From an uncultured Lachnospiraceae bacterium (GTDB lineage Bacteria; Bacillota; Clostridia; Lachnospirales; Anaerotignaceae), in assembly GCA_944384295.1 (NCBI GenBank), contig CALWSU010000014.1, positions 1 to 50,009 on the forward strand: a DNA stretch of 50,009 nucleotides, in the 5' to 3' direction. The position numbers and the translations under genes are program-made. Shown here in pieces: positions 25,690 through 33,315 of the stretch (positions are counted from its first letter, which is position 1; the number at the start of each line of letters is the position of its first letter). Below the pieces are notes generated by a model that did no database searches, was not told where the DNA came from, and was given only the letters and a program-made list of their open reading frames with translations.

Positions 25690-26035
25690 CAACCTGTCAA
25701 AAAACTACATTTTTTACTTTTTTCAAGAACGCGGAAGGGCTTGGGAAACGAAGCGTTTCCCAAATGAAATCCGCAGCCGGAATTTATTTCCGACGAGGAA
25801 AAGCCGAAGTTTCAAGGCTTTTAGCCGATGGAACGCCGCACCCCGAAGAAACGGGGGCAGCGAAGCTGACTTTGCGAAGCAAAGTGCTTGACCTCGCACC
25901 CCGAAGAAACGGGGGCAGCGAAGCTGACTTTGCGAAGCAAAGTGCTTGACCACGAGCTTTATACTTCTGTCTACTCGTCAAAGGCTTGAATGAAATGAGC
26001 CTTTGACGACAGGGTGTCGATTTTTTCGACACCCT
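25690..26035 (+). repeat. Structured dispersed repeat A, copy 1 (longest, with internal duplication)
   Basis: Non-coding element of about 345 bp composed of consecutive hairpins. Stems: H1 TTGGGAAACG/CGTTTCCCAA (25741-25763), enclosed by GCGGA/TCCGC; H2 CGGAA/TTCCG (25778-25792); H3 AAAAGCC/GGCTTTT (25799-25822); H4 CCCCG/CGGGG (25841-25856); H5 ACTTTGC/GCAAAGT (25869-25885); H6 CGTCAAAGGC/GCCTTTGACG (25976-26008); H7 CAGGGTGTCGA/TCGACACCCTG (26010-26036). A 56-bp block holding H4 and H5 is exactly duplicated (25838-25893 and 25896-25951). Other copies are at 35063-35346 (minus), 36081-36312 and 49837 to the window end. Open frames through it are not credible genes. Confidence 0.9.
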
Positions 26036-26073
26036 GAAATCCCCCTTGCATGTTTTTGCAAGGGGGATTTTTG
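26036..26073. terminator. Terminator-like hairpin, right copy
   Basis: GAAATCCCCCT...AGGGGGATTT (26036-26070) followed by five T in a row. It is the second copy of the palindrome at 25655-25689 and directly abuts the right end of repeat A copy 1. It lies between the convergent gltX and methyltransferase genes. Confidence 0.75.
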
Positions 26074-26079
26074 TATATT

Positions 26080-27057
26080 TTATGCGAAATATTTTAAAAT
26101 TTGTTTTGCCAACACATGCGCCAAAGGGATAGGCACCGCATTGCCTATCATTTTATATCCATCGTTCAAAGAAGTATATAAAAATGTGAAATCATCGGGG
26201 AAGCCTTGTATCCGCGCTGCTTCGCGCACACTCAAGCGGCGATATAAATGCTCTTGTCCGGCAGCAAAACGGAAATCATTTGTATCAAACTTGACCATTT
26301 TCGGCGCTTGTGGGTGCAGTTGGCTTTGTCTGCCGCTGGCTTGTATGGTAAAAGCGGGTTCGTCCCAACTGCGTACACGATTGCGGCTCATAAATATGGT
26401 GGAATACGCGCCGGTATAATACTCGTGATTCAAAAAGAAACAGTCAGTACCATTTGTTTGATTTTTTGCCTTTGCAGGGATTGCGGTATCTTTTAAATCA
26501 TAAATGACATCTTTCATGGTTTTCTTTTCTGGCAAGGGCTTGGGAAATGCAAAATCAATCCCCAAATCTTTGCGAAATCCAATATAAAATACACGTTTGC
26601 GGTCTTGTGCCACGCCATAATCCGCCGCATTCAGCAGTTCTATGAAAACGTCATAGCCGGCTTGCTCAAATTGTGACACAATATTCTGTACCGCTGTGGA
26701 ATGTCTTTTTGCCATCATGCCTTTGACGTTTTCGGCAAGGAAAAATTTCGGCTGTTTGTCTTTGAGTATGCGAATATAATCATAAAATAACTGCCCACGT
26801 GGGTCATGAATCCCGCGCAGACTTCCCGCTTCTGACCAGCTTTGACAAGGTGGTCCGCCAATGATGCCGTCACAGTCGGGGAATTGGTCAGAATCTATTT
26901 GGCAGATGTCGCCTTTGATGAGAGGGGCAGTGTGATTTTTTTCATAGGTTGCCCATATGGTTTTGTCAAATTCGTTTGCCGCCGCTATAGTAAAGCCCGC
27001 CTGTTCAAAGCCGAGGTCTAAACCGCCTGCGCCGGAAAATAAACTGATGAGTTTCAA
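26080..27057 (-). CDS. DNA (cytosine-5)-methyltransferase, M.HaeIII-like, predicted GGCC
   Basis: A 325-residue type II modification enzyme that transfers a methyl group from S-adenosylmethionine to C5 of cytosine. Motif I is [19 protein letters not shown] at the N-terminus. Motif [10 protein letters not shown] near residue 67, carries the catalytic Cys; motif VI is AENVKG and motif VIII includes [12 protein letters not shown]. The target-recognition part ([25 protein letters not shown]...LHPQAP) closely resembles M.HaeIII as I remember it, which modifies GGCC. The restriction gene lies just upstream on the same strand, 33 bp away. GGCC sites are rare in this window, which agrees with the predicted specificity. 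Confidence 0.93.
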   Translation of the reverse strand: MKLISLFSGAGGLDLGFEQAGFTIAAANEFDKTIWATYEKNHTAPLIKGDICQIDSDQFPDCDGIIGGPPCQSWSEAGSLRGIHDPRGQLFYDYIRILKDKQPKFFLAENVKGMMAKRHSTAVQNIVSQFEQAGYDVFIELLNAADYGVAQDRKRVFYIGFRKDLGIDFAFPKPLPEKKTMKDVIYDLKDTAIPAKAKNQTNGTDCFFLNHEYYTGAYSTIFMSRNRVRSWDEPAFTIQASGRQSQLHPQAPKMVKFDTNDFRFAAGQEHLYRRLSVREAARIQGFPDDFTFLYTSLNDGYKMIGNAVPIPLAHVLAKQILKYFA

Positions 27058-27090
27058 ATTGGTATGCTCCTTTTTTGTTTTTTGCGTTTT

Positions 27091-27939
27091 TTATGGTAGT
27101 TCCAGTGTAATCAATTTTGCAGGTTTTAATTGCGCGGGATTATCTGGATTTGGAATGTCAATATCACTGACTTGGAATTGTGGAATCAGCATCATATCTT
27201 GCAACAAAAGTGCAGTATTGTCAAATGATTTCCATTTTTCTGCATTGATGATACACATAAAATGGAAAGATTTTGTGGTATCTCTTTGATAGACCGATTC
27301 AAATACACGAAATGGATTGGCAATCGACCACATACCGCGTACCCGTAAATCTGTAATGCCCAAAGGGTCCACCTTTTTCACTTTTGCCAGTTCATTGGTG
27401 GGCGCAAAATCTACATAAGGAATTTGGCTGATGCCGTCTGTGATGGTATGCTTGATTCTTTGATAGATGGTACTGTCTGCCGCATAGTCCATGCCGTATA
27501 CCATACATAAACTGTTCAGATGCGTATTGTTCACCACACCGACAATATAAATAATATCTTTTTCTGTCCAATCCTCGCAATTTCTGCAAGCCTCTGTCAA
27601 TAAAGAAGAATTGGCATATAGTTTATGTTTGGGATAGGAACTATTGAGGGCAAGACTTGCGTTTTTGCCTTCTATTTTTTTGACTTCTATGGCATCGCCG
27701 CCGCGCAATATCATGTCAGGCGGATTATTTTGATTGCCCAAATAGGAAAATGTTTGGGATATGGTTTGCAGGCGTTTGGCTTCATTGGTTTCTGTCAATG
27801 TGTCAGCAAATAAATCTTTGACATATTCCTCCAAAGCGTCGCCCATACTGTTGGCGCGGTTTTTGCTTTTATAAAACTCTTTCAATTCTGTGACTGGATT
27901 TTGTACCAAAGTATGTATTGCGTCTATCAGATTGCGCAT
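27091..27939 (-). CDS. Type II restriction endonuclease, NgoPII family, predicted GGCC
   Basis: A 282-residue cytosolic nuclease. The nuclease core is of the PD-(D/E)XK type: PPDMILRGGDAIEVKK at about residues 80-95 supplies the acidic residues and lysine. The overall protein matches my memory of the NgoPII family, whose members cut GGCC. The ATG at 27939 follows AAAGGAGG with good spacing; an upstream in-frame extension to 28008 has no ribosome site. It forms an operon with the methyltransferase, the endonuclease gene first. No controller protein, Vsr repair gene or mobility gene is nearby. Confidence 0.88.
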   Translation of the reverse strand: MRNLIDAIHTLVQNPVTELKEFYKSKNRANSMGDALEEYVKDLFADTLTETNEAKRLQTISQTFSYLGNQNNPPDMILRGGDAIEVKKIEGKNASLALNSSYPKHKLYANSSLLTEACRNCEDWTEKDIIYIVGVVNNTHLNSLCMVYGMDYAADSTIYQRIKHTITDGISQIPYVDFAPTNELAKVKKVDPLGITDLRVRGMWSIANPFRVFESVYQRDTTKSFHFMCIINAEKWKSFDNTALLLQDMMLIPQFQVSDIDIPNPDNPAQLKPAKLITLELP

Positions 27940-28031
27940 GATGGATTCCTCCTTTTTAGTCTGATGTGTATTGTAACATATTCGCACTATGACAACAAGA
28001 GAAAACATTTTTGCAAAAACCAGAAAGCCAT

Positions 28032-28151
28032 AAAAAAAGCCCCGTATTCATTTTGGGAGGGAAATACGGGGTCTGGAGAGCGGGGCGTTTCGTGGACGCT
28101 TGCCGTACTCCGTCAAAAGCCGCGCCAACACGCTGCACTGTGCGGCGCGGT
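28032..28151 (-). terminator. Terminator of the P-type ATPase gene, with a second GC-rich hairpin
   Basis: On the minus strand the ATPase stop is followed first by a GC-rich hairpin, CCGCGCC/GGCGCGG (plus 28120-28126 and 28144-28150). Then comes a terminator, CCCCGTATT/AATACGGGG (plus 28040-28048 and 28063-28071), ending in a T-run (plus A-run 28032-28038). The first hairpin is unusually GC-rich for this window. Confidence 0.75.
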
Positions 28152-28170
28152 CGAAATATGCAATTTTTTA

Positions 28171-30765
28171 TTATTTTCCTCTGACAATGCGGGAAAGCTG
28201 AATCAATAAGGTAGGTGCAAATGCCAAGCCAATGATTTGTAAAATATTGGTTGTAGTCAACGCATTATCAATATCAAACAATCCATGCAGTGCAGGAACA
28301 AATAATACCAGCATCAAAAGTATGATACCAATCGCAAACGCGCCATAGCTGTATGGATTGGAGGGCAGGCGGAAAATAGAGCGAGAACCGCGGCAGTTGA
28401 AGCCATGGAACAAACGCGCCAGACATAATGTGGAAAATGCCATGGTGCAAGCCATGCCGTCATTGACCTGCATACCCAGATAAAACGCTACCATAGTCGC
28501 AGCCGCAATCAATGCGCCTTGTATGCCTAAAGTCTGCATAAAATCTTTTGTCAAAATACCTTCTTTGGGATTTCTCGGTTTTTGGTTGAGCAAATCACCG
28601 GTAGGCTGTTCCATGTTGACCGCCAAAGCAGGCAAACTGTCTGTCAGCAGATTGATAAACAAAAGCTGTACTGCCGTAAAGGGCAGAGGCAGGCCGAATA
28701 AAGACGTAATCATAACGACTAAAATACCTGCAAAGTTACCAGACAACAGGAATTGTATGGAGTTTTTGATATTGGTGTATACATTTCTGCCGTTTGCCAC
28801 CGCTTTGACGATGGTTGCAAAGTTGTCATCTGTCAAAATCATAGATGCAGCATCTTTGGAAACTTCTGTACCAGTGATACCCATTGCAATCCCGATGTCA
28901 GCCTGTTTGAGTGCAGGTGCGTCGTTGACGCCGTCGCCTGTCATGGCTGCCACATGTCCGCGTTCTTGCCAAGCGCGTACAATTCTGATTTTATGTTCTG
29001 GTGACACACGCGCATATACAGAAATATGTTCGACTTCTTCTTTCAATTGTTCGTCTGTCATTTTTTCCAGCTCACTGCCTTCTACGGCTCTGTCGCCATC
29101 TTGCAAGATGCCGATTTCACGCGCAATGGCGGAAGCTGTGATTTTGTGGTCGCCTGTAATCATAACTGGACGGATACCAGCACGGCGGCAATCCGCAACC
29201 GCAGGTGCAGATTCTACACGTGGAGGGTCCATCATAGCAATCAAGCCGGTAAATATCAATTCGTTTTCATCTTCTAATGTCAAAGCGCGTTCTTCGGGCA
29301 AAATGCGTTTTGCAAATGCCAATACACGCAGACCTTGTTCCGAAAATGCCTGATTTTGTTTTAAGATTTCGGCTCTATCCGCTTCTGTCAAAGCAACGAT
29401 ATTACCGTCTTTTTCTATCTGTGTACAACGTGCCAGCAATACATCAGGTGCGCCTTTTGTCAGCATTTCATAACGCTCATGGCGGAAATGCAGGGTAGAC
29501 ATCAATTTTCTGTCAGAATCGAATGGAATTTCTTGCAAACGAGGGTAGTTTTCCCGTACTGCTGTATCATTGCCGCCAATGAAACGGCAGAAAGCAACCA
29601 AAGCGGTTTCGGTCGGGTCACCCACAGCAGTTTCGCCGTTGATGGCACCATCATTACATAATACACTTTCGCTGACCAAATCGTTCACAGCGTCAGGTGT
29701 TTGTTTTGCTTCTTCGTCGTCCCATACTTTGCCATTGACATATGCTTTTTGTACAGTCATACGGTTCTGTGTCAGTGTACCGGTTTTATCAGAACAGATA
29801 ACAGATACACAGCCCAAACCTTCTACCGCACGCAAGTTTTTGATGATAGCGTTTTCACGCGCCATTTTTTGTGTACCGATTGCCAAACCAATGGTCACGA
29901 TAGAGCTGAGGGCTTCGGGAATTGCGGCTACCGCAAGCGCAACCGCAAACATCAAAGACTCTGCCAAGCCCATGTCACGCCATACGCCCAGACCAAACAC
30001 AATAGCACAAATGACCATGATAATAATAGATAATTTCTTTGAAAAATCGTCCAAACTGCGTTGCAATGGGGTTGCTTTTTCCTGTGCGGATTCCATCAAA
30101 TCGGCAATTTTCCCGATTTCGGTCTGCATACCGGTTGCGGTGACCAGTACGACTGCACGTCCGTAGGATACCAAAGAACTGCTGTATACCATGTTCAAGC
30201 GGTCGCCCAAAGGCAGTTCGTCTTCTTCAATGGGTGTGTCAATTTTATTGACATTTTCAGATTCCCCAGTCAATGCGCTTTCGCTGACTTGCAAAGAGAA
30301 ATTTTGTAAAATTCTGCCGTCTGCCGCTGTCACATCGCCTGCTTCCAAAAGCAGAATATCCCCAGGTACCAATTCAGACGCGGGTACTTCCATTTTTTGT
30401 CCGCCACGCATGACACGTGCATTCGGCGCAGCCATCGCGCGCAGACTGTCTAATGATTTTTGTGCTTTGAAATGCTGTACCGTACCCAATATCGCATTGA
30501 GTATCAGCACCGCAAGTATGACGATGGTACCTTCTACACCGCCTGTCAGTGCAGAAATGATTGCCGCGATAATCAGTATGATGACCAAAAGGTCTGCGAA
30601 TTGTTCAGCGAATACTTGCAATACGCCTTTGCGTTTGCCTTCTTGCAGTTTGTTGTAGCCGTATTGTTCCAGACGCGCTTTTGCTTCGGCTTCTGTCAAA
30701 CCGCTCATACTGCTTTTGAGTTCGGCAAGCAATGCTTCTTGAGAGAGTTTCCATTGTTTGTCCAT
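28171..30765 (-). CDS. P2-type cation-transporting ATPase (Ca2+/Mn2+ class)
   Basis: An 864-residue inner-membrane pump of the PMCA/SERCA-like bacterial class. Landmarks: N-terminal cation ATPase domain, TGES in the actuator domain, the phosphorylated Asp in CSDKTGTLTQN (about residue 327), ATP-binding KGAPD and the hinge MTGDGVNDAPALKQADIGIAMG. About ten membrane segments; the helix-4 metal site reads AAIPEAL and helix 6 LFINLLTDSLPALAVNME. ATG at 30765 sits after AAAGGAG; a frame running back to 30831 would read through the riboswitch expression platform. The upstream yybP-ykoY riboswitch senses Mn2+, so Mn2+ efflux is the likeliest job; Ca2+ is the alternative. Confidence 0.9.
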   Translation of the reverse strand: MDKQWKLSQEALLAELKSSMSGLTEAEAKARLEQYGYNKLQEGKRKGVLQVFAEQFADLLVIILIIAAIISALTGGVEGTIVILAVLILNAILGTVQHFKAQKSLDSLRAMAAPNARVMRGGQKMEVPASELVPGDILLLEAGDVTAADGRILQNFSLQVSESALTGESENVNKIDTPIEEDELPLGDRLNMVYSSSLVSYGRAVVLVTATGMQTEIGKIADLMESAQEKATPLQRSLDDFSKKLSIIIMVICAIVFGLGVWRDMGLAESLMFAVALAVAAIPEALSSIVTIGLAIGTQKMARENAIIKNLRAVEGLGCVSVICSDKTGTLTQNRMTVQKAYVNGKVWDDEEAKQTPDAVNDLVSESVLCNDGAINGETAVGDPTETALVAFCRFIGGNDTAVRENYPRLQEIPFDSDRKLMSTLHFRHERYEMLTKGAPDVLLARCTQIEKDGNIVALTEADRAEILKQNQAFSEQGLRVLAFAKRILPEERALTLEDENELIFTGLIAMMDPPRVESAPAVADCRRAGIRPVMITGDHKITASAIAREIGILQDGDRAVEGSELEKMTDEQLKEEVEHISVYARVSPEHKIRIVRAWQERGHVAAMTGDGVNDAPALKQADIGIAMGITGTEVSKDAASMILTDDNFATIVKAVANGRNVYTNIKNSIQFLLSGNFAGILVVMITSLFGLPLPFTAVQLLFINLLTDSLPALAVNMEQPTGDLLNQKPRNPKEGILTKDFMQTLGIQGALIAAATMVAFYLGMQVNDGMACTMAFSTLCLARLFHGFNCRGSRSIFRLPSNPYSYGAFAIGIILLMLVLFVPALHGLFDIDNALTTTNILQIIGLAFAPTLLIQLSRIVRGK

Positions 30766-30800
30766 ACTGTGTACTCCTTTCCTACGTCCCCTGTGCAAAT

Positions 30801-30983
30801 AAAAAAGACTTTCATTGCACCGGAAATCCAATTAAAGTGATCAGATGCAATAAAAGTCTTGCTTCCATGAATTATACTGCATAGAGATGCAGTTGGTTTC
30901 ATTCGACAGCGTCCGGGTTTCAATACCGAGATGACGAACGCTGACAATGCGCCTTTGCGCATAAGCTACTCCCTTTTATTGGA
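30801..30983 (-). ncRNA. yybP-ykoY (Mn2+) riboswitch with intrinsic terminator
   Basis: Reading the minus strand, the leader begins AAAGGGAGTAGC (plus 30965-30976), has the GCGCAAAGGCGC stem, a CCGG-containing arm and ends with GCAAGAC (plus 30856-30862). These are hallmarks of the yybP-ykoY Mn2+-sensing family. The 3' strand of the aptamer runs into a terminator: AAGACTTTTATTGCA (plus 30846-30860) pairs with TGCAATGAAAGTCTT (plus 30805-30819), followed by a T-run. Folding of the aptamer with Mn2+ should sequester the terminator's 5' arm and let the ATPase be transcribed. Confidence 0.85.
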
Positions 30984-31201
30984 TTGAGTCTATCATAATT
31001 TGTAGCGAAAAGCAAGTATTTTTTTGTAGTGTAAAATAGCATACCCAGATTTCGTGATATTATGCAAATCTGATAAAATTTTGTATGAAAATTTGTGCAG
31101 CATGACAACAAAAAAAGGCTTGTTTTTTTGTTCACAAAGTACTATCATAAATGCGTACAAATGTATTTTTGCTTTTTGCAATGCAAAAATACCATAAAGC
31201 A

Positions 31202-31316
31202 ATATCTTCAGGGCAGGGTGCAATTCCCGATCGGCGGTAACAGTCCGCGAGCGCGAGAGCGCAGGATTTGGTGTGATTCCAAAACCGACAGTATAGTCTG
31301 GATGGAAGAAGATAAG
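31202..31316 (+). ncRNA. FMN riboswitch (RFN element)
   Basis: The conserved RFN blocks are present in order: ATCTTCAGGGCAGGGTG, CAATTCCCGATCGGCGGT, CAGTCCGCGAGC, a variable GCGAGAGC hairpin, GGTGTGATTCCAAAACCGACAGT and the closing GGATGGAAGAAGAT. The 5' ATCTTC pairs with the 3' GAAGAT to close the aptamer. It lies 240 bp before ribD and a terminator stands between them, so FMN should switch off the whole rib operon by premature termination. Confidence 0.97.
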
Positions 31317-31406
31317 GCACAAAAAAACCATCATACAAGCGCAAATATCATTTTATTTGTGCTGATATGTTTGATTGGCGTTGTTTTTTATGCGCAGAAT
31401 TTTTAA
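31302..31406 (+). CDS. Possible 34-residue membrane mini-protein in the rib leader
   Basis: An ATG inside the 3' strand of the FMN riboswitch opens a 34-codon frame. It encodes a short polar start and one hydrophobic helix (about residues 14-31), ending YAQNF. No ribosome site is visible and the frame could be chance. It lies between the aptamer and the rib terminator, so if translated it would affect attenuation. Confidence 0.2.
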   Translation: MEEDKAQKNHHTSANIILFVLICLIGVVFYAQNF

Positions 31407-31449
31407 TTATTTTCATGCGCAGAAAAGATACGTGTTTTTTCGTGTAGTC

Positions 31450-31482
31450 AGCCCTGAATGCAGTTTCATTCAGGGCTTTTTT
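31450..31482 (+). terminator. Riboswitch-controlled terminator before ribD
   Basis: AGCCCTGAAT (31450-31459) pairs with ATTCAGGGCT (31468-31477) and is followed by TTTTT. It lies between the FMN aptamer and ribD and is the likely expression platform. No clear antiterminator pairing with the aptamer was worked out. Confidence 0.85.
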
Positions 31483-31555
31483 ATATGTATTGCGCTTTAT
31501 TTTCCGAAATAAGATTTGCTTTGTACAAAAATCTATATGGAAAGAAGGGAAGCAT

Positions 31556-32638
31556 ATGCAGATACAGCAAGAAATGATGCAAAGAGCCATTGTTTTGGCA
31601 AAGCAAGGCGTTGGCGCAGTAGACCCCAACCCTTTGGTCGGCGCGGTGATTGTCAAAGATGGGCGTATCATTGGAGAAGGGTATCATATGCGCTTTGGTG
31701 GACTGCATGCCGAACGCAATGCATTGGCAAATTGCACCGAAGACCCAGAAGGCGCGACATTATATGTCACTTTGGAACCTTGCTGTCATTATGGCAAAAC
31801 GCCACCATGCACGGAAGCGATTTTGCAAGCCAAAATTGCAACGGTCGTGATTGGTTCCCGTGACCCCAATCCAAAAGTGGCAGGCAATGGCGCAGCAATT
31901 TTGCGTCAAGCTGGCGTTACTGTGATAGAAGATGTACTGCGAGAAGATTGTGACGCCATCAATCAGCCGTTTTTCCATTACATTACCACAAAACAGCCCT
32001 ATGTTGTGATGAAATATGCCATGACAGCAGATGGCAAAATCGCCACAAGAACTGGCGCGTCACAATGGATTACAAACGAGGAAAGCCGTCAACATGTGCA
32101 TGTATTGCGCAATCGGTATCAAGGGATTATGGTTGGTATCGGTACTGTGCTGGCGGATAATCCGCTTTTGACTTGTCGGTTGGAGGACGGGTGCAATCCC
32201 ATACGCATTGTATGCGATAGTCATTTGCAGATTCCGCTGGATAGCCAATTGGTACAAACGGCAAAAGAGGTGCCTTTATGGATTGCGACATGCAGCAAGG
32301 ACACAGAGAAACAAAACGCTTTGTTGCAGGCAGGTGCACAAGTGTTGCAATTTGATGGCAACAAAGTGCCTTTGGCGCAGTTGATGACTGTTTTGGGCGA
32401 AAAACAGGTCAGCAGTGTGCTGGTAGAAGGCGGCGCGACACTGCACGCGGCAATGCTGGAAGAAAATCTCGTACAATGTGTCTATGTGTATATTGGCGCC
32501 AAGCTGTTTGGAGGAACAACGGCAAAAACACCGATTGGCGGGCTTGGTGTAGCATTGCCGCAAGAAGCGGCAAACTTGCATTTACAACGCGTGCAGACAT
32601 TTGGCGATGATGTGCTTTGTGTGTATACAAAGCGCTGA
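31556..32638 (+). CDS. ribD: Bifunctional diaminohydroxyphosphoribosylaminopyrimidine deaminase / reductase
   Basis: A 360-residue enzyme doing the second and third steps of riboflavin synthesis from GTP. The zinc deaminase domain occupies residues 1-145: HAERNAL and LEPCCHYGKTPPCTEAI hold the catalytic Glu and zinc ligands. The NADPH-dependent reductase domain follows (about 150-360), with MKYAMTADGKIATRTGASQWIT and LVEGGATLHAAML. ATG at 31556 follows AGAAGGG; the frame upstream of it overlaps the terminator. First gene of ribD-ribE-ribBA-ribH under FMN riboswitch control. Confidence 0.96.
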   Translation: MQIQQEMMQRAIVLAKQGVGAVDPNPLVGAVIVKDGRIIGEGYHMRFGGLHAERNALANCTEDPEGATLYVTLEPCCHYGKTPPCTEAILQAKIATVVIGSRDPNPKVAGNGAAILRQAGVTVIEDVLREDCDAINQPFFHYITTKQPYVVMKYAMTADGKIATRTGASQWITNEESRQHVHVLRNRYQGIMVGIGTVLADNPLLTCRLEDGCNPIRIVCDSHLQIPLDSQLVQTAKEVPLWIATCSKDTEKQNALLQAGAQVLQFDGNKVPLAQLMTVLGEKQVSSVLVEGGATLHAAMLEENLVQCVYVYIGAKLFGGTTAKTPIGGLGVALPQEAANLHLQRVQTFGDDVLCVYTKR

Positions 32639-32649
32639 GGAGGTTGGTT

Positions 32650-33294
32650 ATGTTTACGGGAATCATTGAAGAGTTGGGAAAAATTCGTGCTGTGACACTG
32701 CAAAAAGACGGCGGCGAATTGGAAATCGCAGCAACCAAAGTGCTGGAAGGTACCAAGCTGGGCGATAGTATCGCGGTCAATGGTACATGCTTGACCGTAA
32801 CCGCATTATATGCAGATGGATTTCGCGCGTTTGTGATGGCAGAAAGTCTGCGTCGTACCAATCTGGGCAGCTTGCAGCGCGGCAGTACTGTACATTTGGA
32901 ACGCGCTATGGCGGCAGATGGACGCTTTGGCGGACATATCGTGACAGGGCATATCGACGGACAAGGTACATTTTTATCCAAACGCCCCGAAGGGCAGGCG
33001 GTGGTATTGACCATAGGTGCTGATACAGCAGTGTTAGATGGCATTGTAGAAAAAGGTTCGATTGCAATAGATGGTACTAGCTTGACCGTGATAGATGTCA
33101 ATGACAAAAGTTTTCGTGTTGGTATCATACCGCATACGGGCGGCAATACCACATTGCTGGAAAGACCAATGGGCTATATTTGCAATCTGGAAACAGATGT
33201 GATTGGAAAATATGTGCAAAGTTTTTTGGCAAAGGCAAACCAAAAGAAACAATCGAATATTACCATGGATTTTTTAAGACAAAATGGTTTTTGA
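32650..33294 (+). CDS. ribE: Riboflavin synthase, alpha subunit
   Basis: A 214-residue enzyme that dismutates two molecules of 6,7-dimethyl-8-ribityllumazine to riboflavin. It shows the two-fold lumazine-binding repeat. The first barrel starts MFTGIIEELGKI and has VNGTCLTV; the second starts about residue 98 (GGHIVTGHIDGQGTF) and has IDGTSLTV. The N-terminal MFTGIIE is diagnostic. Start follows GAGGAGG, 11 bp after ribD. A frame extension into ribD is not supported. Confidence 0.96.
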   Translation: MFTGIIEELGKIRAVTLQKDGGELEIAATKVLEGTKLGDSIAVNGTCLTVTALYADGFRAFVMAESLRRTNLGSLQRGSTVHLERAMAADGRFGGHIVTGHIDGQGTFLSKRPEGQAVVLTIGADTAVLDGIVEKGSIAIDGTSLTVIDVNDKSFRVGIIPHTGGNTTLLERPMGYICNLETDVIGKYVQSFLAKANQKKQSNITMDFLRQNGF

Positions 33295-33315
33295 TAGAAA
33301 AGGAGAATGGAAATC

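Noticed and set aside
25764..25949. Open frames of about 60 codons inside repeat A copies 1 and 2 (also 35117-35317)
   Set aside because: No ribosome sites. The frames are in opposite relation to the element in different copies and differences between copies preserve base pairing rather than codons.
26080..27939. A defence island or prophage around the R-M genes
   Set aside because: Flanking genes are housekeeping (gltX, P-type ATPase); no integrase, transposase or other defence genes are present.
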